Source of the DNA: Fulvia fulva | Taxonomy: Eukaryota; Ascomycota; Dothideomycetes; Mycosphaerellales; Mycosphaerellaceae | NCBI RefSeq assembly: GCF_020509005.1 | Contig: NC_063020.1 | Coordinates: 4,006,493-4,070,492, forward strand | Direction of reading: 5' to 3' | DNA: 64,000 nucleotides | In this document: piece after piece, positions 1-11,179 of the stretch | Position numbering within the stretch: position 1 is the stretch's first letter | Layout: each line of letters begins with the position of its first letter | Program-made: the position numbers and the translations under genes | The notes under the pieces: model-generated | Database searches by the model: none | The model's input: only the letters and a program-made list of their open reading frames with translations | Told to the model about the DNA's origin: nothing

Positions 1-570
1 CTAAACGTTGGTGTGGTTCGAGATTGTCTGGCGTTCGAACTTGCCCTACGCCATTTCAAGAGCACGGGCATCCGAGACACCGTATCGCGTCTTTAGTTGC
101 GTGTATATATCATGAGGGTCGGCCTCCAGGTCAATCTGGGTTTGAATCTGAGGTATGCACGAGGCTACGATGATAGCCTTTGCCGTGTTAAGAACCTTCA
201 TCGATCTGACGGCTTCATCGAAATGGAGCTTATACAGCGTCCACTTCATGTTCTAGTCACTCTTTTTCTCTGTAGATTCCATGACTTTAAGCATAGCTTT
301 GGCACCGTCAGAATCAAGGGTCACACGTGCTTTGTTTTTGCTGCCCGAGGCTGATTTGTCTAGCTAGGCGGCGGAGCCGTCTGGTTGCAGGCCATAGTCG
401 TCTGTTCTTTCAAACGTCCCGAGGAGAACATCCAGGCAGCCCTTGGAGAGACAGGCGAGTTGGAGCTTTTTCTCCTATCGGCGGACATTGGCCTTGCCGG
501 CAAGTTGATCTTCTCGTGGGAATTTTATGAGGGAAGCAGTTCCAGTGTCTCACTGGTGGGTAGAGTGGTA
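1..570 (-). mobile_element. Ty1/Copia gag fragment, broken
   Basis: Read on the minus strand, this edge encodes the N-terminal gag region of a Copia-type retrotransposon. The clearest part (249 down to 46) starts MKWTLYKLHFDEAV and ends with a segment resembling the UBN2/gag domain (IYTQLKTRYGV). The frame can be followed upstream to about 565, interrupted by TAG codons at positions that look like former Trp or Gln codons (for example before NMKWTLY). No protease, integrase or RT is visible because the window begins here, so the rest of the element may lie to the left. No LTR was recognised. Confidence 0.6.
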
Positions 571-650
571 TAGTTCAATACAAGTAGCTTGAGTTGCGTA
601 ACGAAAGCTGAGGGCTCACTCCTGTTGAAGTTATGAAGGCTAGATTCAGA

Positions 651-676
651 AGTGTGAAAGCTGAGGCTTTCACACT
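651..676. repeat. perfect 11-bp inverted repeat with 4-nt loop
   Basis: AGTGTGAAAGC (651-661) and GCTTTCACACT (666-676) are exact reverse complements separated by TGAG. It lies just outside the recognisable Copia gag fragment. It might be part of an LTR or an element end; no function can be assigned. Confidence 0.6.
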
Positions 677-1484
677 TAGCTATATAGGACCCCTTACAAA
701 GAGGGCTATGCTATGACCGTTTCCGGTATGTGAAAAGGTGTGTAGAGTCCTGAATAGTCCAACAGTAATACACCTCCTTACTATCATCGTGCCGCATCAG
801 CGACTCGCTATGTTGTCATACCGGAGAAGTCCGTTTACGCGTCCCTTTCGACTGTATCGCCTTCTTGCGCGTGTACTCCTTGCTATAGAGCTTGAAGCAG
901 TCCTTGTGCTTATCCGGATAGAAGTCTGGGTTCTTCAAGAGAGGGTTATAATATCAGATGCTGGGGCTCGATTGCCGGTAAATGATGGCCATGCGAAGGG
1001 CATTGTAGCGACAGTAAGGTGAAAGAAAGAGAGGTGAATACACACGCAAAACGCGTAGGTACGTGACTCCAAGATCATGCTAATTCAGCGTGTACCAACT
1101 GCGGATCAGCATCCTACTGGAGCGGCTTAGATACGGGCTCTAGGCTATATATGGATCTGGTTACTAAGGGCAGTGAGGTACCTCACCACTGGATAACCAA
1201 CAGCGACAGCGAGGTCACCACAACCAACCAATAACCACCGGTTAGCACCACTAACCATTAGCAACCATACCAATAAGCTCACTGGGCTGAGAAACGAACA
1301 AGCCCTTGGGGATCTTCGAGTGCAAGCTGCATTCATCAACCATATGTATCGGAGTCGTCAATGGATCATCCAGCCGCACGACATCATGCCCTCATACTTC
1401 CTTCCTCGCGCCAGTGCCCGATTCCATGAAGACGAGAGACTGGGCCCCATGACCCGACCCCCTCCTGTCTCACGACAAACAAGA

Positions 1485-1492
1485 TATATAAG
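1485..1492 (+). promoter_or_regulatory. TATA-like box
   Basis: TATATAAG lies about 115 bp upstream of the ATG at 1608, a reasonable distance for a fungal core promoter. It supports the idea that the broken small gene downstream was once transcribed. Assigned by motif and position only. Confidence 0.4.
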
Positions 1493-1607
1493 CGCTACAT
1501 ATCCAAGCTCACCAAGCCTGGAAGCACACTCACCCTCATCGTTCTTGATACTCAAATCGAATCTCCAAAAGACCATCCAACGAAAAACGCACTTCAAAAC
1601 ATCTACA

Positions 1608-2126
1608 ATGCCCACCTTCTGCGCTGCCCTCAGCATGGCTAATCTGGCACACGCCAACTGGGAACTAAAAGCCGACGACACAGACATCAAAATCCCAGCA
1701 AACTGCGCCCAAACGGTGACCCCGGCACCACCTTCGGCGGTCTCCCCAGCGACGGTAACATTGAAGACTTGTGCAAAAAAACCCCCCATCGACTAAGAGT
1801 TCCTCCTCCCGAGCCCCTTGCACCGCAAAACAACCACCGGCCTCGGGAAAATTCTGAACCTTGCTCGCAGCGACGCCTGCTCCGCCCAGTCCGTCGTCAT
1901 CACAGGCTCTGGCGTCCCAGGCACGGTGTCGTGGGCTCCGGGCGATGAAGGGTCGTGTGTGGATAAGAGTCCCGGCGATGTTGGCCATTGTTCTGGTGTG
2001 ATTAAGGATTGTATCAGTAGCTCCAGAGGGGGGGGTGGCAAGACGCAGGCGGTTTCGTGTTATATTTATGATTCTGGGCGAGATCAGGTTGGTGCCGTTG
2101 GGGTCTCTGGAGGTGATGTTCATTGA
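1608..2126 (+). pseudogene. small Cys-containing protein gene, interrupted
   Basis: An ATG at 1608 opens a frame beginning MPTFCAALSMANLAHANWEL, preceded by a TATA-like box and an A-rich leader. The frame stops at a TAA (1794-1796) and then continues in the same phase to 2126 through a segment with several cysteines (DACSAQSV, GSCVDKSPG, VSCYIYD). Between about 1710 and 1790 another frame reads more naturally (GTTFGGLPSDGNIEDLCKK), and that part ends at a run of seven A and six C. I infer frameshifts, perhaps at the homopolymers, in a small possibly secreted protein. The family was not recognised. A sequencing error is an alternative to real decay. Confidence 0.35.
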
Positions 2127-2509
2127 GTACTGAGGACATTACCCATGCTAGCCAGCTGACGTGACGTATCGGTTACAGGGTGCCTGACGCCTGGGGAACC
2201 TCCTGCTTGGACTTGCGGATAGGGAGAGAGGTGGGGATGTGGTTTGTTTGTCTTTCGAGCTCGAGCTATGAAGCTTCGGCAGCTAGTACGCTTCTTCTAC
2301 GCATGGACTGCTTGCAGCCGTATCAATCCGTCTAGTTTCTAGGCGAAGCACAGACTTCGCATACAGCGTAAACTCGTATCACACCTCTCAGATTGTGCGT
2401 AGCTCAGTCTTGATGGTGCTGTAGGCTGCGAGTCTTGAAGTCCGCGACGGGGAATGCGAGCGGCTTCGGACGTGAGCATCCCGATGAGTGCTTTGACTAG
2501 ATCCTTCGT
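2127..2509. other. intergenic
   Basis: No gene or repeat is seen. It separates the 3' end of the broken small gene (plus strand) from the 3' end of the GDSL esterase (minus strand), so it is a convergent intergenic region. Confidence 0.5.
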
Positions 2510-3460
2510 CTAGTAAAAGTATCCCACCCCAGCTGTAGGAGCCCAGCTGTTGAATTCGAGGCTATTCATAGCTGGCAGCATCCGCTGGGCTAGTAGATCA
2601 TGGAACCTGCTACCAACGTGGTAGTCATTCCACCAGATGCAAGCCTGGCCACCAGTATCAATGCACTCGGCATTCAGGAACCCGTATGCGGTAGGATTGT
2701 GCAAGACAAGCGTAGCGTATCGATGAAAGTCGTAGATTGCGGCGTAGGATTCCGGCCGCGAAGCTTGCCATAACTTGACACGTTGAGCAAGATTGCCGTT
2801 GAAGATATTGCACAGATTGCCCCACTGCTGCTGCGTGGTAGGGTCGTAGTTGCCTTGGACAAACGGACTGCGCTCCATGGGAGGCACGCCGACGAACATG
2901 AACCGGCGGGCGCCCTGGTTGTACATGTTATCGACGGTCTGGAAGTATGCATTGAGCAGATCATCAATCCTCGTGGCGTTGGAATACTGGGCAGTCTCCA
3001 TCGTGATGCCGATATCGTTGATGCCGAAGAAGACGGAAAAGATTGTGTTGTCAGAGCTCCAGGCATTAACGTGTGGTTGGGTGGACTGAGGCTCGAAGCG
3101 CTGGCCAACCTGTTCGTTGGATGCCGGGATGCCTTGGTAGGTCACGATGCTGTCGGAGATGGTGGCGCCGCCGACGGCGAAGTCGTAGTTGGCGACGAAA
3201 GTTGAGTTGTATTTTGTCGTCAGGAGGCCGACGTAGTTTGGTCCTCCAGCATAGGTTCCTTGGCCGTATGCAGGGTTGCCCAGGGGGTTGCCATAGGCTG
3301 GCTGTGGGCCTGTGGTTGAGAAAGCTGTGGTCGTGTAGGAATCGCCAAAGGCGAAGCGGTTGACTGGAGTGAGAGCGCGTGCTGGCAAGGATACAACTCC
3401 AGTGGCTGCGGCACTCAGCACGAGACCCACAAGTTTGCTGCAAGAGGTCATCCTGGTCAA
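2510..3460 (-). CDS. secreted GDSL/SGNH acetylesterase (CE16-like)
   Basis: The 316-residue protein has a signal-peptide-like N-terminus (hydrophobic VGLVLSAAATGVVSLPARA at about 11-29) followed by the SGNH hydrolase blocks in order: block I FAFGDSYT (catalytic Ser), block II VGGATI (Gly), block III FFGINDIG (Asn), and block V WNDYHVGSRFH near the C-terminus (Asp/His). This order and the WWNDYHVG form resemble fungal carbohydrate esterase family 16, which removes acetyl groups from hemicellulose fragments outside the cell. The family assignment is inferred from motifs; substrate is not shown by the sequence. The single uninterrupted exon and all catalytic residues suggest a working gene. It is flanked by long gene-poor stretches. 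Confidence 0.88.
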   Translation of the reverse strand: MTRMTSCSKLVGLVLSAAATGVVSLPARALTPVNRFAFGDSYTTTAFSTTGPQPAYGNPLGNPAYGQGTYAGGPNYVGLLTTKYNSTFVANYDFAVGGATISDSIVTYQGIPASNEQVGQRFEPQSTQPHVNAWSSDNTIFSVFFGINDIGITMETAQYSNATRIDDLLNAYFQTVDNMYNQGARRFMFVGVPPMERSPFVQGNYDPTTQQQWGNLCNIFNGNLAQRVKLWQASRPESYAAIYDFHRYATLVLHNPTAYGFLNAECIDTGGQACIWWNDYHVGSRFHDLLAQRMLPAMNSLEFNSWAPTAGVGYFY

Positions 3461-5130
3461 TGCTCTCCGCTAGATGGAATTGAGGCTTGGCAATGATGCC
3501 TGAAGAATGTAAGGCTGTGGCTCAAGCATCGAGACAGGGTACGTGACGGTAGTTATGCGAAAGCGTGGACCAACGCAGAGGCGATTCTACTGATGCGCCA
3601 GCGCTCGATCGGCGAACGATCAACAGCACGCCGGACGCAAGGCTTGCAATCCCCCGTTCATACTTCACACGTTTGCTGCAGTAGCATTAGATCAGACATG
3701 GAGCACTCCCCGGATGGTACTGTTGGAGCTTGCAGAGATGGGTCGATTAGTGCGTGTTATGGTACTAGGCCGGCCGTCCGCGGGCGAACAAGATAGATTT
3801 TCCACGACTGACGGACCAATGGATGAAATCGCCTTGTCGGGTTTGTCGGTGAAAGAAACATTCTCGTATTTGGTTTATGTTGATCCAGGAACTGCCCAAA
3901 ACCTGCTTGCAGTGTCTACGGCATTCGCGGCTGAATAGGTGCGGATGATCTACAAAAGCCGTGTACTCAGCAGAGATATTTTCTTAGTCCAGCTGAAAAA
4001 GTCTAACATCGGGGAAAAGGAACACTTATGTTGTCATGTAAGTCTAAGGGGAATGCGAGGGGAATAGAGCGAATACTGGGATGAAGAGAAGCGGCTTGCG
4101 GACTGATCGTAAGCCTAATGAGTAGTCGAACTTTCGGAGGTGGTGCTACATCGTGTAGTGAATCGAATGTGGTCGACTCGCTATTCCGAGACCGAATCAG
4201 CATACACTTAGTACTACTGTCGGTCGTCTCGCAATGGAGATAAGCTGACTGGGGTCAATTCTATTGCATCTCGCGGACAATGCTTCGAAGATAGCTGCAT
4301 GCTTTGAGCGTAGTCTTCAGCTAGACGGGGAGTCTTCCATAGCGTGTTTGCATGGGTTGAATCTTGCTGGAAGAGTGCTGCTTGAGCCATGTGGGGGACG
4401 TCTGTAGAGGGATAACTGATCGACAGTTGTGATCATGTGTGAGCCACAGATCACAAAAAGCTACGTTGTCTCGAGGTATAGCTCGTCACTATCGCTGTGG
4501 TGGCTTACAAAGTGCCGGTCATGCTGCAACATCATCCACCTTGCCCGATGGTATACTCGAGGGCGATGCTGCAATGTCATGGGGTCATGACAGAGTCCGT
4601 GTTCGTTGTTGCCATGACCGTGCAATTTGAACGGCTCCTCGAGGACTGTACCCGGTGTTGCGATGGACGATGTGAAGCCAGAGGGTGTACGTCGCAATGG
4701 GGGCGCCAGGAGCCGCTGAGTCGTAGCAATGTGGTGCCTCATGTAGGTGTTGATGTGGTACATGTGTCTAGGAAATGGAAGGTAACGAAATGAAACCGGT
4801 GCCAAGACTGCTTCTGCCTCAGGCTCCACAGGGCCACAGCATCTCCTGCTGCACGATCCATGCCCGACTTCCGACTACTCTCTCGCCGCACACCGGCGGC
4901 AATCGAAGCAAATTGTTAGGCCATGCGTGCTGGAGTAGTAAGAGAGCTTGAGTCTCGCCACACCAGCTTCAAAATCACCCGCTTCGACGCCTCCGGGCAT
5001 CAGCTACTCGACATTGTGCGGTAGACAGCGATGAAGTGCAGAAGAGATAGCATTAGTCACGACTGTGGAAGGGAACAGAGAACAGGATGAAGCAGTGGTG
5101 CTGTAGAAGATCAGCGACCTGAGCACAATC
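3461..5130. other. gene-poor intergenic stretch
   Basis: No frame here has a recognisable domain, a plausible start or splice signals. Base composition looks like neighbouring single-copy DNA and there is no RIP-like AT richness. The first few hundred bases are the likely promoter of the esterase. I see no clear repeat before the decayed array that begins further right. Confidence 0.4.
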
Positions 5131-5417
5131 TCACAAACCTCTGCGGGACCACCCGTTCGGCTATCTCTGAAGCACCTGCGGTATATCCCGTGATGTGGTC
5201 CATCAGGCCACGGCAAGCTCGGCGTATCAATGGAAAGCAAGACGAGATGTCCCAGCCTTACATGAGGCTGAGAAGTGCTCCGTCTCCGACTCAGGGACGT
5301 GGGAAGCACAGTAAACGTGGAGAGTGGGGTTGCAACGCGTTGCTATTCATCGTCTTTGAAGCAGATGCCATGTCGGGTGACTATGTGGTGAAGGAGATGG
5401 CAGAAATGAAGGAATGT

Positions 5418-6220
5418 GGTCGCTTTACCCTCCATAAGCTTATTGAGTGGGACAGAGGCGATGTAGCACCGTGGCAGGCACTATATATCTAGAGATCCTG
5501 TCCGTGGGAATTTAAGACCGTGAAGCGATTGGCGATGCTCTTTTCACAGTCGACCACAACGATGGCGACATCATGCTTGAACATTTCCACGGACATGCGG
5601 GTCTCATCAGCGACTTCGATGATGGTGTCGTTGCCGGGTAAGAGTAGTGGAAAACACGATCGCTCGACTCTCCACAAGCCTATCAATCCCGTAGGCTGCG
5701 CTGCAGCACCATAGATGATGACCTTGAACAGTCGGAACGCCTGTCTGAAAGGTGCTCGCACCTGCTCTTAGCGATAACGTTCCAGGCAAAAGAGAACAAG
5801 TAGGAGTCATACATTCCCAATTCCCATCCCGGCTTCTTCTGATCAGATATCATGTCAACTTTCAGCGAGAGCCAGGGGACGGTAGAGGTGGCAAGGACCG
5901 CCGCTCGCCGCCCCATAAGCCTGTCGAGCGCGACAACTGCCCTCCAGCACCGTGGGAAGCACTGTAAATCTCGAGAGAGCCTGTCTCAAAGGTGCTCGCA
6001 CCTGCTCTTGGCAATGATCTCGACCAGTGGAATGAATGCATCTCGATGCCGGCTGTTCTGGTCAGATGCCATCTCGAAAACACGCTGGAGGAGATGATAT
6101 AGGTGGCAAGGACCGTCGCTCGAATTCTCGCAGGCCAGTTGAGTGCGACGAGTGCAGTCCAGCACCCTAGGCAGCATCGTTGGTCTAGAGAGCGCCTCAC
6201 AGAAGTGCTCGTCCAGGCTC
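5418..6220. repeat. degenerate tandem repeat, about 240-bp unit
   Basis: A recurring block (consensus like GACCGYCGCTCG followed by CCAYAAGCCTRT) starts at about 5418, 5658, 5897 and 6112, giving spacings of about 240, 239 and 215 bp. Near the unit junctions a 22-bp stretch is identical at about 5750 and 5988 (AAAGGTGCTCGCACCTGCTC and onwards). The units are otherwise strongly diverged. Because the conserved phase also gives similar peptides on the minus strand, the array probably arose as coding repeats. Confidence 0.6.
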
Positions 6221-6315
6221 TCTGGAATCTTTCCCAACGCGATCGCGATGGACCGGGAGACGGCGAAATGATCCCGACGAACGAGCAGCAAGGCGACTTG
6301 AGAGCATACTCTCAT
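5489..6315 (-). pseudogene. decayed repeat-protein gene (about 80-aa units)
   Basis: On the minus strand one frame runs from 6315 to 5683 with a single internal TGA at about 5985. It contains repeat units that end alike: IIAKSRCEHL then stop, and VIAKSRCEHLSD. The stop sits exactly where the next unit has TCA (Ser), so a single base change explains it. Unit starts also match (EALSR, DRLSR). After 5683 the similarity continues in other frames down to about 5489, so frameshifts follow. I do not recognise the repeat; it is not obviously ankyrin, WD40 or pumilio. It has no neighbour that hints at a function. Most likely a relic of a lineage-specific tandem-repeat protein. Confidence 0.45.
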
Positions 6316-6457
6316 TCAAAAGTCCTATACATCCCCCCTCATCAACAAAGAAAAGCGCATCGTGCAACACTCCCCATCCCCAACACCACACCCCTCGCTT
6401 GAACCCCTCAAACGCCAACCGGTATCGTAGACAATCTACGTCCCTTCATATCATCGC

Positions 6458-9159
6458 TCACGCACCCACACTAACCTCATCCCTCCTGCTCCTTCCACCT
6501 CGATTCCTGACCGCACCCGGCCGAGAAAGGGTGTACTTGGCAAAAGCACGGGCCAACGCCTTCTTACACGACACCTTCTGGGAGCCTACGAAGCTGTCCA
6601 CGGCCACGGCAATAGCTCGATCAATGTCGACGGCATTGCAGTATTCGCTCAGGCGCATCTTGGCGAAGGACTCGCTGATTCGCAAAATCGACTCGAGATG
6701 ACGGACCTGGGTCACGAAATTAGTATCGGAGGCGATTCAGTGGCATAGAAAGTGAGATACTTACTGTAATGGGGTACGCGCCGGTTGCGAGAGATTCCCT
6801 ACGCATATCCGCAAAGAGGCGCGCAATCTTGTCCTGATCAATCTGATATAGCTTAGGCCGGCAGTGCTCGCGGGCGTACAGAATGTACTTCCTGAGCAGT
6901 TCTTGTGGAATCTCGGTCTTGGGTCGTCCAGAAGTTTGGCTCTCGTCGCCATCGACGTCCATCTGGCTGTCGTTGGCTGCGGTGGTCTGAGTCTGTGCTC
7001 CGAGTGAAGAGCTCATGACGGGGTGTGCGCGACCGTGGCTGTTGACGACGAAGTTGGCGAGGCGCTCGTCTTCGGCAGGATCAACGGTGTCGCGCACGAC
7101 GCAGAGGATGTCGAAACGGGACAAGATGGGTTCTGTGAGCTCGACGTTCTGGCTGAAGGGCACTGTAGCGTTGTAGCGACCACCGATGGGATTGGCAGCG
7201 GCGATGACTGCACAGCGAGCTTGGAGGGTTGTTACGATACCAGCCTTCGAGATGGAAATTGTCTGCTGCTCCATAGCCTCGTGGATGGATGTTCGGTCCT
7301 GGTCGTTCATTTTGTCGAATTCGTCGATCAAGCATGTTCCCTTGTCAGCGAGCACAAGAGCACCGCCCTCGAGTGTCCATTCGGAAGTAAGTGGATCACG
7401 TCGAACGGAAGCTGTAAGACCAACTGCAGAAGCACCTTGACCAGTGGCGAAGACAGCACGACGTGCTGTGTTCTCAATGTATTTAAGAACCTGCGATTTG
7501 GCTGTTCCGGGGTCACCAAGTAGTAGAATGTTGATGTCACCACGGATAGAATGCTTGCCTTGAGCTTCCTTGGAGACACCGCCGAATAGCGACAACGCAA
7601 CGGCGGTCTTGATGTCGTTGTGACCGTAGATGGATGGTGCGATCGAGCTGATGATCTTGTCCACGATCTTTGGGTCTTTGCTCAGAGCACGAATCTCTCG
7701 CTCATCCTCCTCTGTCAGCCTGAAGCCTGCCAGCTGATCATGAGACTTTACGACATGATTTGCTTCGAGGATCGTCGCAAAGACGGGGAATCCGTTCTTG
7801 TTGTTCAGCTGGGCGTCGTAGTTGTTGCGGTAGACACCAGTGATCTCGACCTCCTCGCCAGGCTTGGCCGAATCTATCAAGTCCCAAAGCAGGATGACCT
7901 CTCTGTGCCGCGGAAGACGACCTGCTGGGACTGTGCCGGGTGACTCCTGCAGAGTAAGCTTCTGGTAGTTGCGATACACCGTCTTCTCGCTGTTGAGTGT
8001 GAACGGTCCTCGCGATTGACAATTCTGGCAGAACGAAAGCTTGACTTCGGCGTTGCTGTCCTGCGGGAAAGGTCCAAGTGTAATGCCACATTTCGTGCAG
8101 TCAAATTTGACATACCTGAGCTGTGGGAACACGCCCGTCCGCCTTGTGACAACTCCGCTGACTCTCAGCAAGCAATTGAGATGGCTTTGTCGCAGCTGTC
8201 GCAGAGTGTAGGAGACTGGCAGGTTAGTAATGCGCACATGAAGCTCGAAGTGGATGCGCTCGTAGTCTGGGTAGTGGTATAGAGCCACTTCCAGCGCGAC
8301 CGCATCGAAGATGGGTAGCACCTCCGTGGGGACGTTGACCAAGAAGTAAGCCAGAGTAGGCTTCGATTCGGAAAGATGCTCCCAATCGACTTCCAGCGAT
8401 TCTGCGTTGACTTCTCCAAGTGTCCTGATGCGCACACCGTATACGGAAGTTCCAGAGGCGTCAGTGTACTCCGTCAGGAATGCCTTGAACTCGCGAGCAA
8501 TTGTCTTGTGCACAGCTGGTTGCGATACCCAGTCAGTCAAGCTGCTAGCTTTGACATCTGCCAATGCTTCGAGAGAAAGCTCCTCGTTCATGATATCCTC
8601 GTGCATGTCAATGTCGTCCTGGTCTTCATCGAATCTGTGTCGTCGTCTGCGTGGCTGGCGTGTAAGGTCCATAACATCCTCTTCTTCATCCGGCAAGAAA
8701 GCATTGGGCATCTTTCGTTCGCGAGCGAGCTCTCTATCGCGTCTGTTGAGTCGTGCTTCGAGCGCTCTCCTGGCGGCTGGGTCCATCTGATCGTAGTCCT
8801 CGTCATCATCGATATCTGCGCCAACGTAGCCTTGCTCTTCTCGTCTCTCGTAATCGCGGTCGAAGTTGTCGCCAAAAAGGTCAATGCCAGCATCGTCCTC
8901 GGCCATCTCGTCTGCATCGTCAATGTCCTGGATCAGGTCTTCAGGGTCCAGGTTGTCATCTTCGTCAATGTCGTCGCCTCGAGGGAATACTGGTGGTGAT
9001 GATGCGGGAGCTTCGAAGTGTCAGCGATGTTCCATGCCCACGAGATCGATACATACGGCTTGATGGCGGTGCGTTGCTGGAGGGGATGTCATCGTCTGCG
9101 TCTCTTCCTCGCTTTCTACCACCACCTGCGGCCGGGCGACCGCGGTTTGCCGCCGACAT
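6458..9159 (-). CDS. MCM2: DNA replication licensing factor Mcm2
   Basis: Three exons: 9159-9057, 9010-6765 and 6706-6458, giving 865 residues, close to the usual Mcm2 length. Intron 1 (9056-9011, GTATGT, branch CTGAC) restores the acidic N-terminus, which starts MSAANRGRPAAGGGRKRGR and continues into PPVFPRGDDIDEDDN. Intron 2 (6764-6707, GTAAGT, TACTAAT) joins GAYPIT to VRHLESILR. The protein has the Mcm2 signature start (DQMDPAARRALE), a zinc finger (CTKC and CQNC), Walker A GDPGTAKSQ, Walker B CLIDEFDKM and arginine finger SRFD. Mcm2 is a subunit of the Mcm2-7 helicase, loaded at origins in G1 and unwinding DNA in S phase. A perfect ACGCGT box lies 171 bp upstream. No defects seen. Confidence 0.96.
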
Positions 9160-9797
9160 GTTTGGTCGAAGGGGAGAGCTATGGTATATTAGCTGGATGC
9201 AGCGTGCCGAGGTGGGTGAATGTATACCTCATGGTTGTTTGGTGGGTTGGTGTTGGGAGAAACAGTCGAAAGTGGGCGGCAAGGATTGACAGCATTCAAT
9301 CGCGCGCGGATCCGCGTCTTTCACGCGCGACGCGTTGGCGCTAGCCATCGCTCCGGAATTACATCGGCTGGTTCATGGTGGCAACAACGACCCTCGCCTT
9401 CATGTGTCCCGTTGTCAACGACATGTCAGTTCCATCGAGATCTGCTTCCCTACACTGCAATAGGCCTCCAGCAAGCACCATATCTCCGCCTCACTATCTT
9501 CCCGCCTCACGATTCGGATCCACAGCACGCGATCCTCACAAATACCACGCTGCGGTGACGATGCAGCTCCGCCTGGCGAGTCAGGGCATCTGCGGAATGT
9601 CGTAGGAGGTAGGAGACGGTCCCAATGCCAGCGAAATAATAATGTTTACCATAGCTTTTCTCGACTGCTCCACCATGCATTTCGCAGCTCTCCTCCTTGG
9701 AGGCTATCTCTACGGTACTGGCATCGCGGCCCACTGTGCCAAAGCAGCCTACCGTGGGGAGCAGCCGACTTGAACGACACTCGAAAATCCATCCGCC
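9160..9797. other. divergent promoter region of MCM2 and an F-box-like gene
   Basis: The 638 bp between the MCM2 start (minus) and the F-box-like start (plus) contain a very CpG-rich patch at about 9300-9345 holding the MluI cell-cycle box. No additional gene is supported; the open frames here overlap in several phases without motifs. Confidence 0.5.
9330..9335. promoter_or_regulatory. MluI cell-cycle box (ACGCGT)
   Basis: A palindromic ACGCGT sits 171 bp upstream of the MCM2 start, inside a CpG-rich patch that also has overlapping GCGCG. In yeasts this motif binds MBF and drives G1/S transcription of replication genes. Function here is inferred from motif identity and from its recurrence upstream of RPA70. 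Confidence 0.5.
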
Positions 9798-10556
9798 ATG
9801 GATGGAATGCCAGAAGCAGCATCACTGGCACTGGCGGTCTGGAGAGACGCCAATATTGAAGTCGAAGAACCGACCGCATCGCCTGTCTGGCGGGTCCTCA
9901 ACACACCGGAACTTCTGGAGATGATCCTACTAGAGCTCGGCCATCTCTCAGGCCACGCACTGCAAGTCGAGAAAGACGTCAAAGCAGATCAAGATGCTGG
10001 TCGATGGCACGCACCAAGTGGTCTCCGCACTCTGCTGTACTGCCAGCGTGTGAGTCGTACCTTCCGAGACGCAATCCAAAGCTCCTTCTGGGTCCAGCAG
10101 AAACTATGGTTCACTCCCACTGCAGGCAGTGCAGCAGATGCCAGCATCGGTCATCGACGCAATCCCATGATTCACGATCTGGGTCCCGCCAGAATGGACG
10201 CCCTTGGCATCAAGTTCTTCACGCACCAGACGAGAACTTACCAGGACGACAACGGTGTATCTTACACCAGACCTTGGGTGGCGATCAGCTTCGATGGTGC
10301 AGCACTGCGGAAACAGGCCGAGAGTCATGATCAGGCGATCTGGAGGAAGATGCTCGTTGTTCGTCCCTATGAGCCGGAGATGAGGTGGACGGTGTGGTTG
10401 GACGATTTGCATATTCACTCTGGCAGGCTGCATTTGGAGCCACCTTTGGCGTTTGAGAAGTTGATTGATTTTGCTTTGGAGGAGGAGTCGCGAGCCGCGG
10501 CGGTGAGGACGGCGTTGGAGGCTAGGATCAAGAAGGGGAGACCGTGGGCTGAGTGA
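9798..10556 (+). CDS. F-box-like protein
   Basis: A 252-residue single-exon protein. Residues about 33-75 form an F-box-like helix pair: NTPELLEMILLELGH, then LLYCQRVSRTFRDAIQSS, followed by FWVQQKLWF. The linker between the two halves is longer than usual. The tail carries IWRKMLVVRPYEPEM, the same place where related proteins in this window have SWRKML..QPP. F-box proteins usually recruit substrates to SCF ubiquitin ligases through Skp1; here only the fold is suggested and no substrate domain is recognisable. It belongs to the expanded F-box-like family also seen at 12314-13176, 14258-15144 and 21110-21838. Intact. Confidence 0.7.
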   Translation: MDGMPEAASLALAVWRDANIEVEEPTASPVWRVLNTPELLEMILLELGHLSGHALQVEKDVKADQDAGRWHAPSGLRTLLYCQRVSRTFRDAIQSSFWVQQKLWFTPTAGSAADASIGHRRNPMIHDLGPARMDALGIKFFTHQTRTYQDDNGVSYTRPWVAISFDGAALRKQAESHDQAIWRKMLVVRPYEPEMRWTVWLDDLHIHSGRLHLEPPLAFEKLIDFALEEESRAAAVRTALEARIKKGRPWAE

Positions 10557-11179
10557 GGGACTGGAAGAGAAGGGTATGAAGTCCTTGCCTTTCGAAGCAT
10601 ACATCGCAAATCAAATGAGCACTGCCCCGAACGGGTCAACGCTCGCTGCCTCTGACATCAGGTATATCCTTCTATCCCCGTCTTCACTCCTCGGCAGCTG
10701 TTCTACTGTAGGTGCACAAGCTTCCTGATCGAAACATTGCGTGGATTCATGTATCTGCCAACTCTTCACCTGAGGAGACTGTCACCAAAGAAGCTTCTTT
10801 TGGCCACGAACCGACGGCATGGTAAACCGATATGTAATACAAACGGTCGTCCTTTCCCCTCCTGCCCCAATCACAGTAACGCTTGTGGTAAGCGTTCTAC
10901 ACGGGTTTCAAAACATTCCCCCAACCGTATCGATCAGGAGTGTCACTCGACCCGCACCCGACAACTCAGCTGCCAGTGAACGAATTTCCAGATTACGGAG
11001 AGATAGACCATCATGCCAGCACGAAGCGACTGAGTCGGAGGAATTCTATCCAATTTTCTCAAGTACGTGGGAGTACTTCTCCGAAGATATACCAACATTA
11101 CCTCAAGTCATTTCAATTCAGCCTATTACGTCTGCTAGGACTCGCCCGCTATTCCATACGTAGCAACGAGAAGATTGCT
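10557..11179. other. intergenic
   Basis: No supported gene. An open frame begins at 10940 and runs into the gene annotated at 11180, but its first 80 codons lack any motif; I chose the ATG at 11180 because of its typical fungal start MSLPTYEEA and purine at -3. Confidence 0.4.

Larger units (their letters stand above)
571..1607. other. intergenic, no supported gene
   Basis: No convincing gene is seen. The stretch holds a perfect hairpin (651-676), an ACC/AAC-rich low-complexity patch at about 1190-1265, and, at its end, a TATA-like box that probably belongs to the small gene starting at 1608. The 5' end of the Copia fragment on the left may extend into the first part, but no LTR ends could be identified. 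Confidence 0.4.

Noticed and set aside
1358..1789. 143-aa open frame on the minus strand
   Set aside because: It overlaps the promoter, leader and first part of the small plus-strand gene and has no motif; the plus strand has the TATA box and start context.
8376..8999. 207-aa open frame antisense to MCM2
   Set aside because: It lies wholly inside the MCM2 second exon, and its Ser/Val-rich translation is what the reverse of acidic codons gives.
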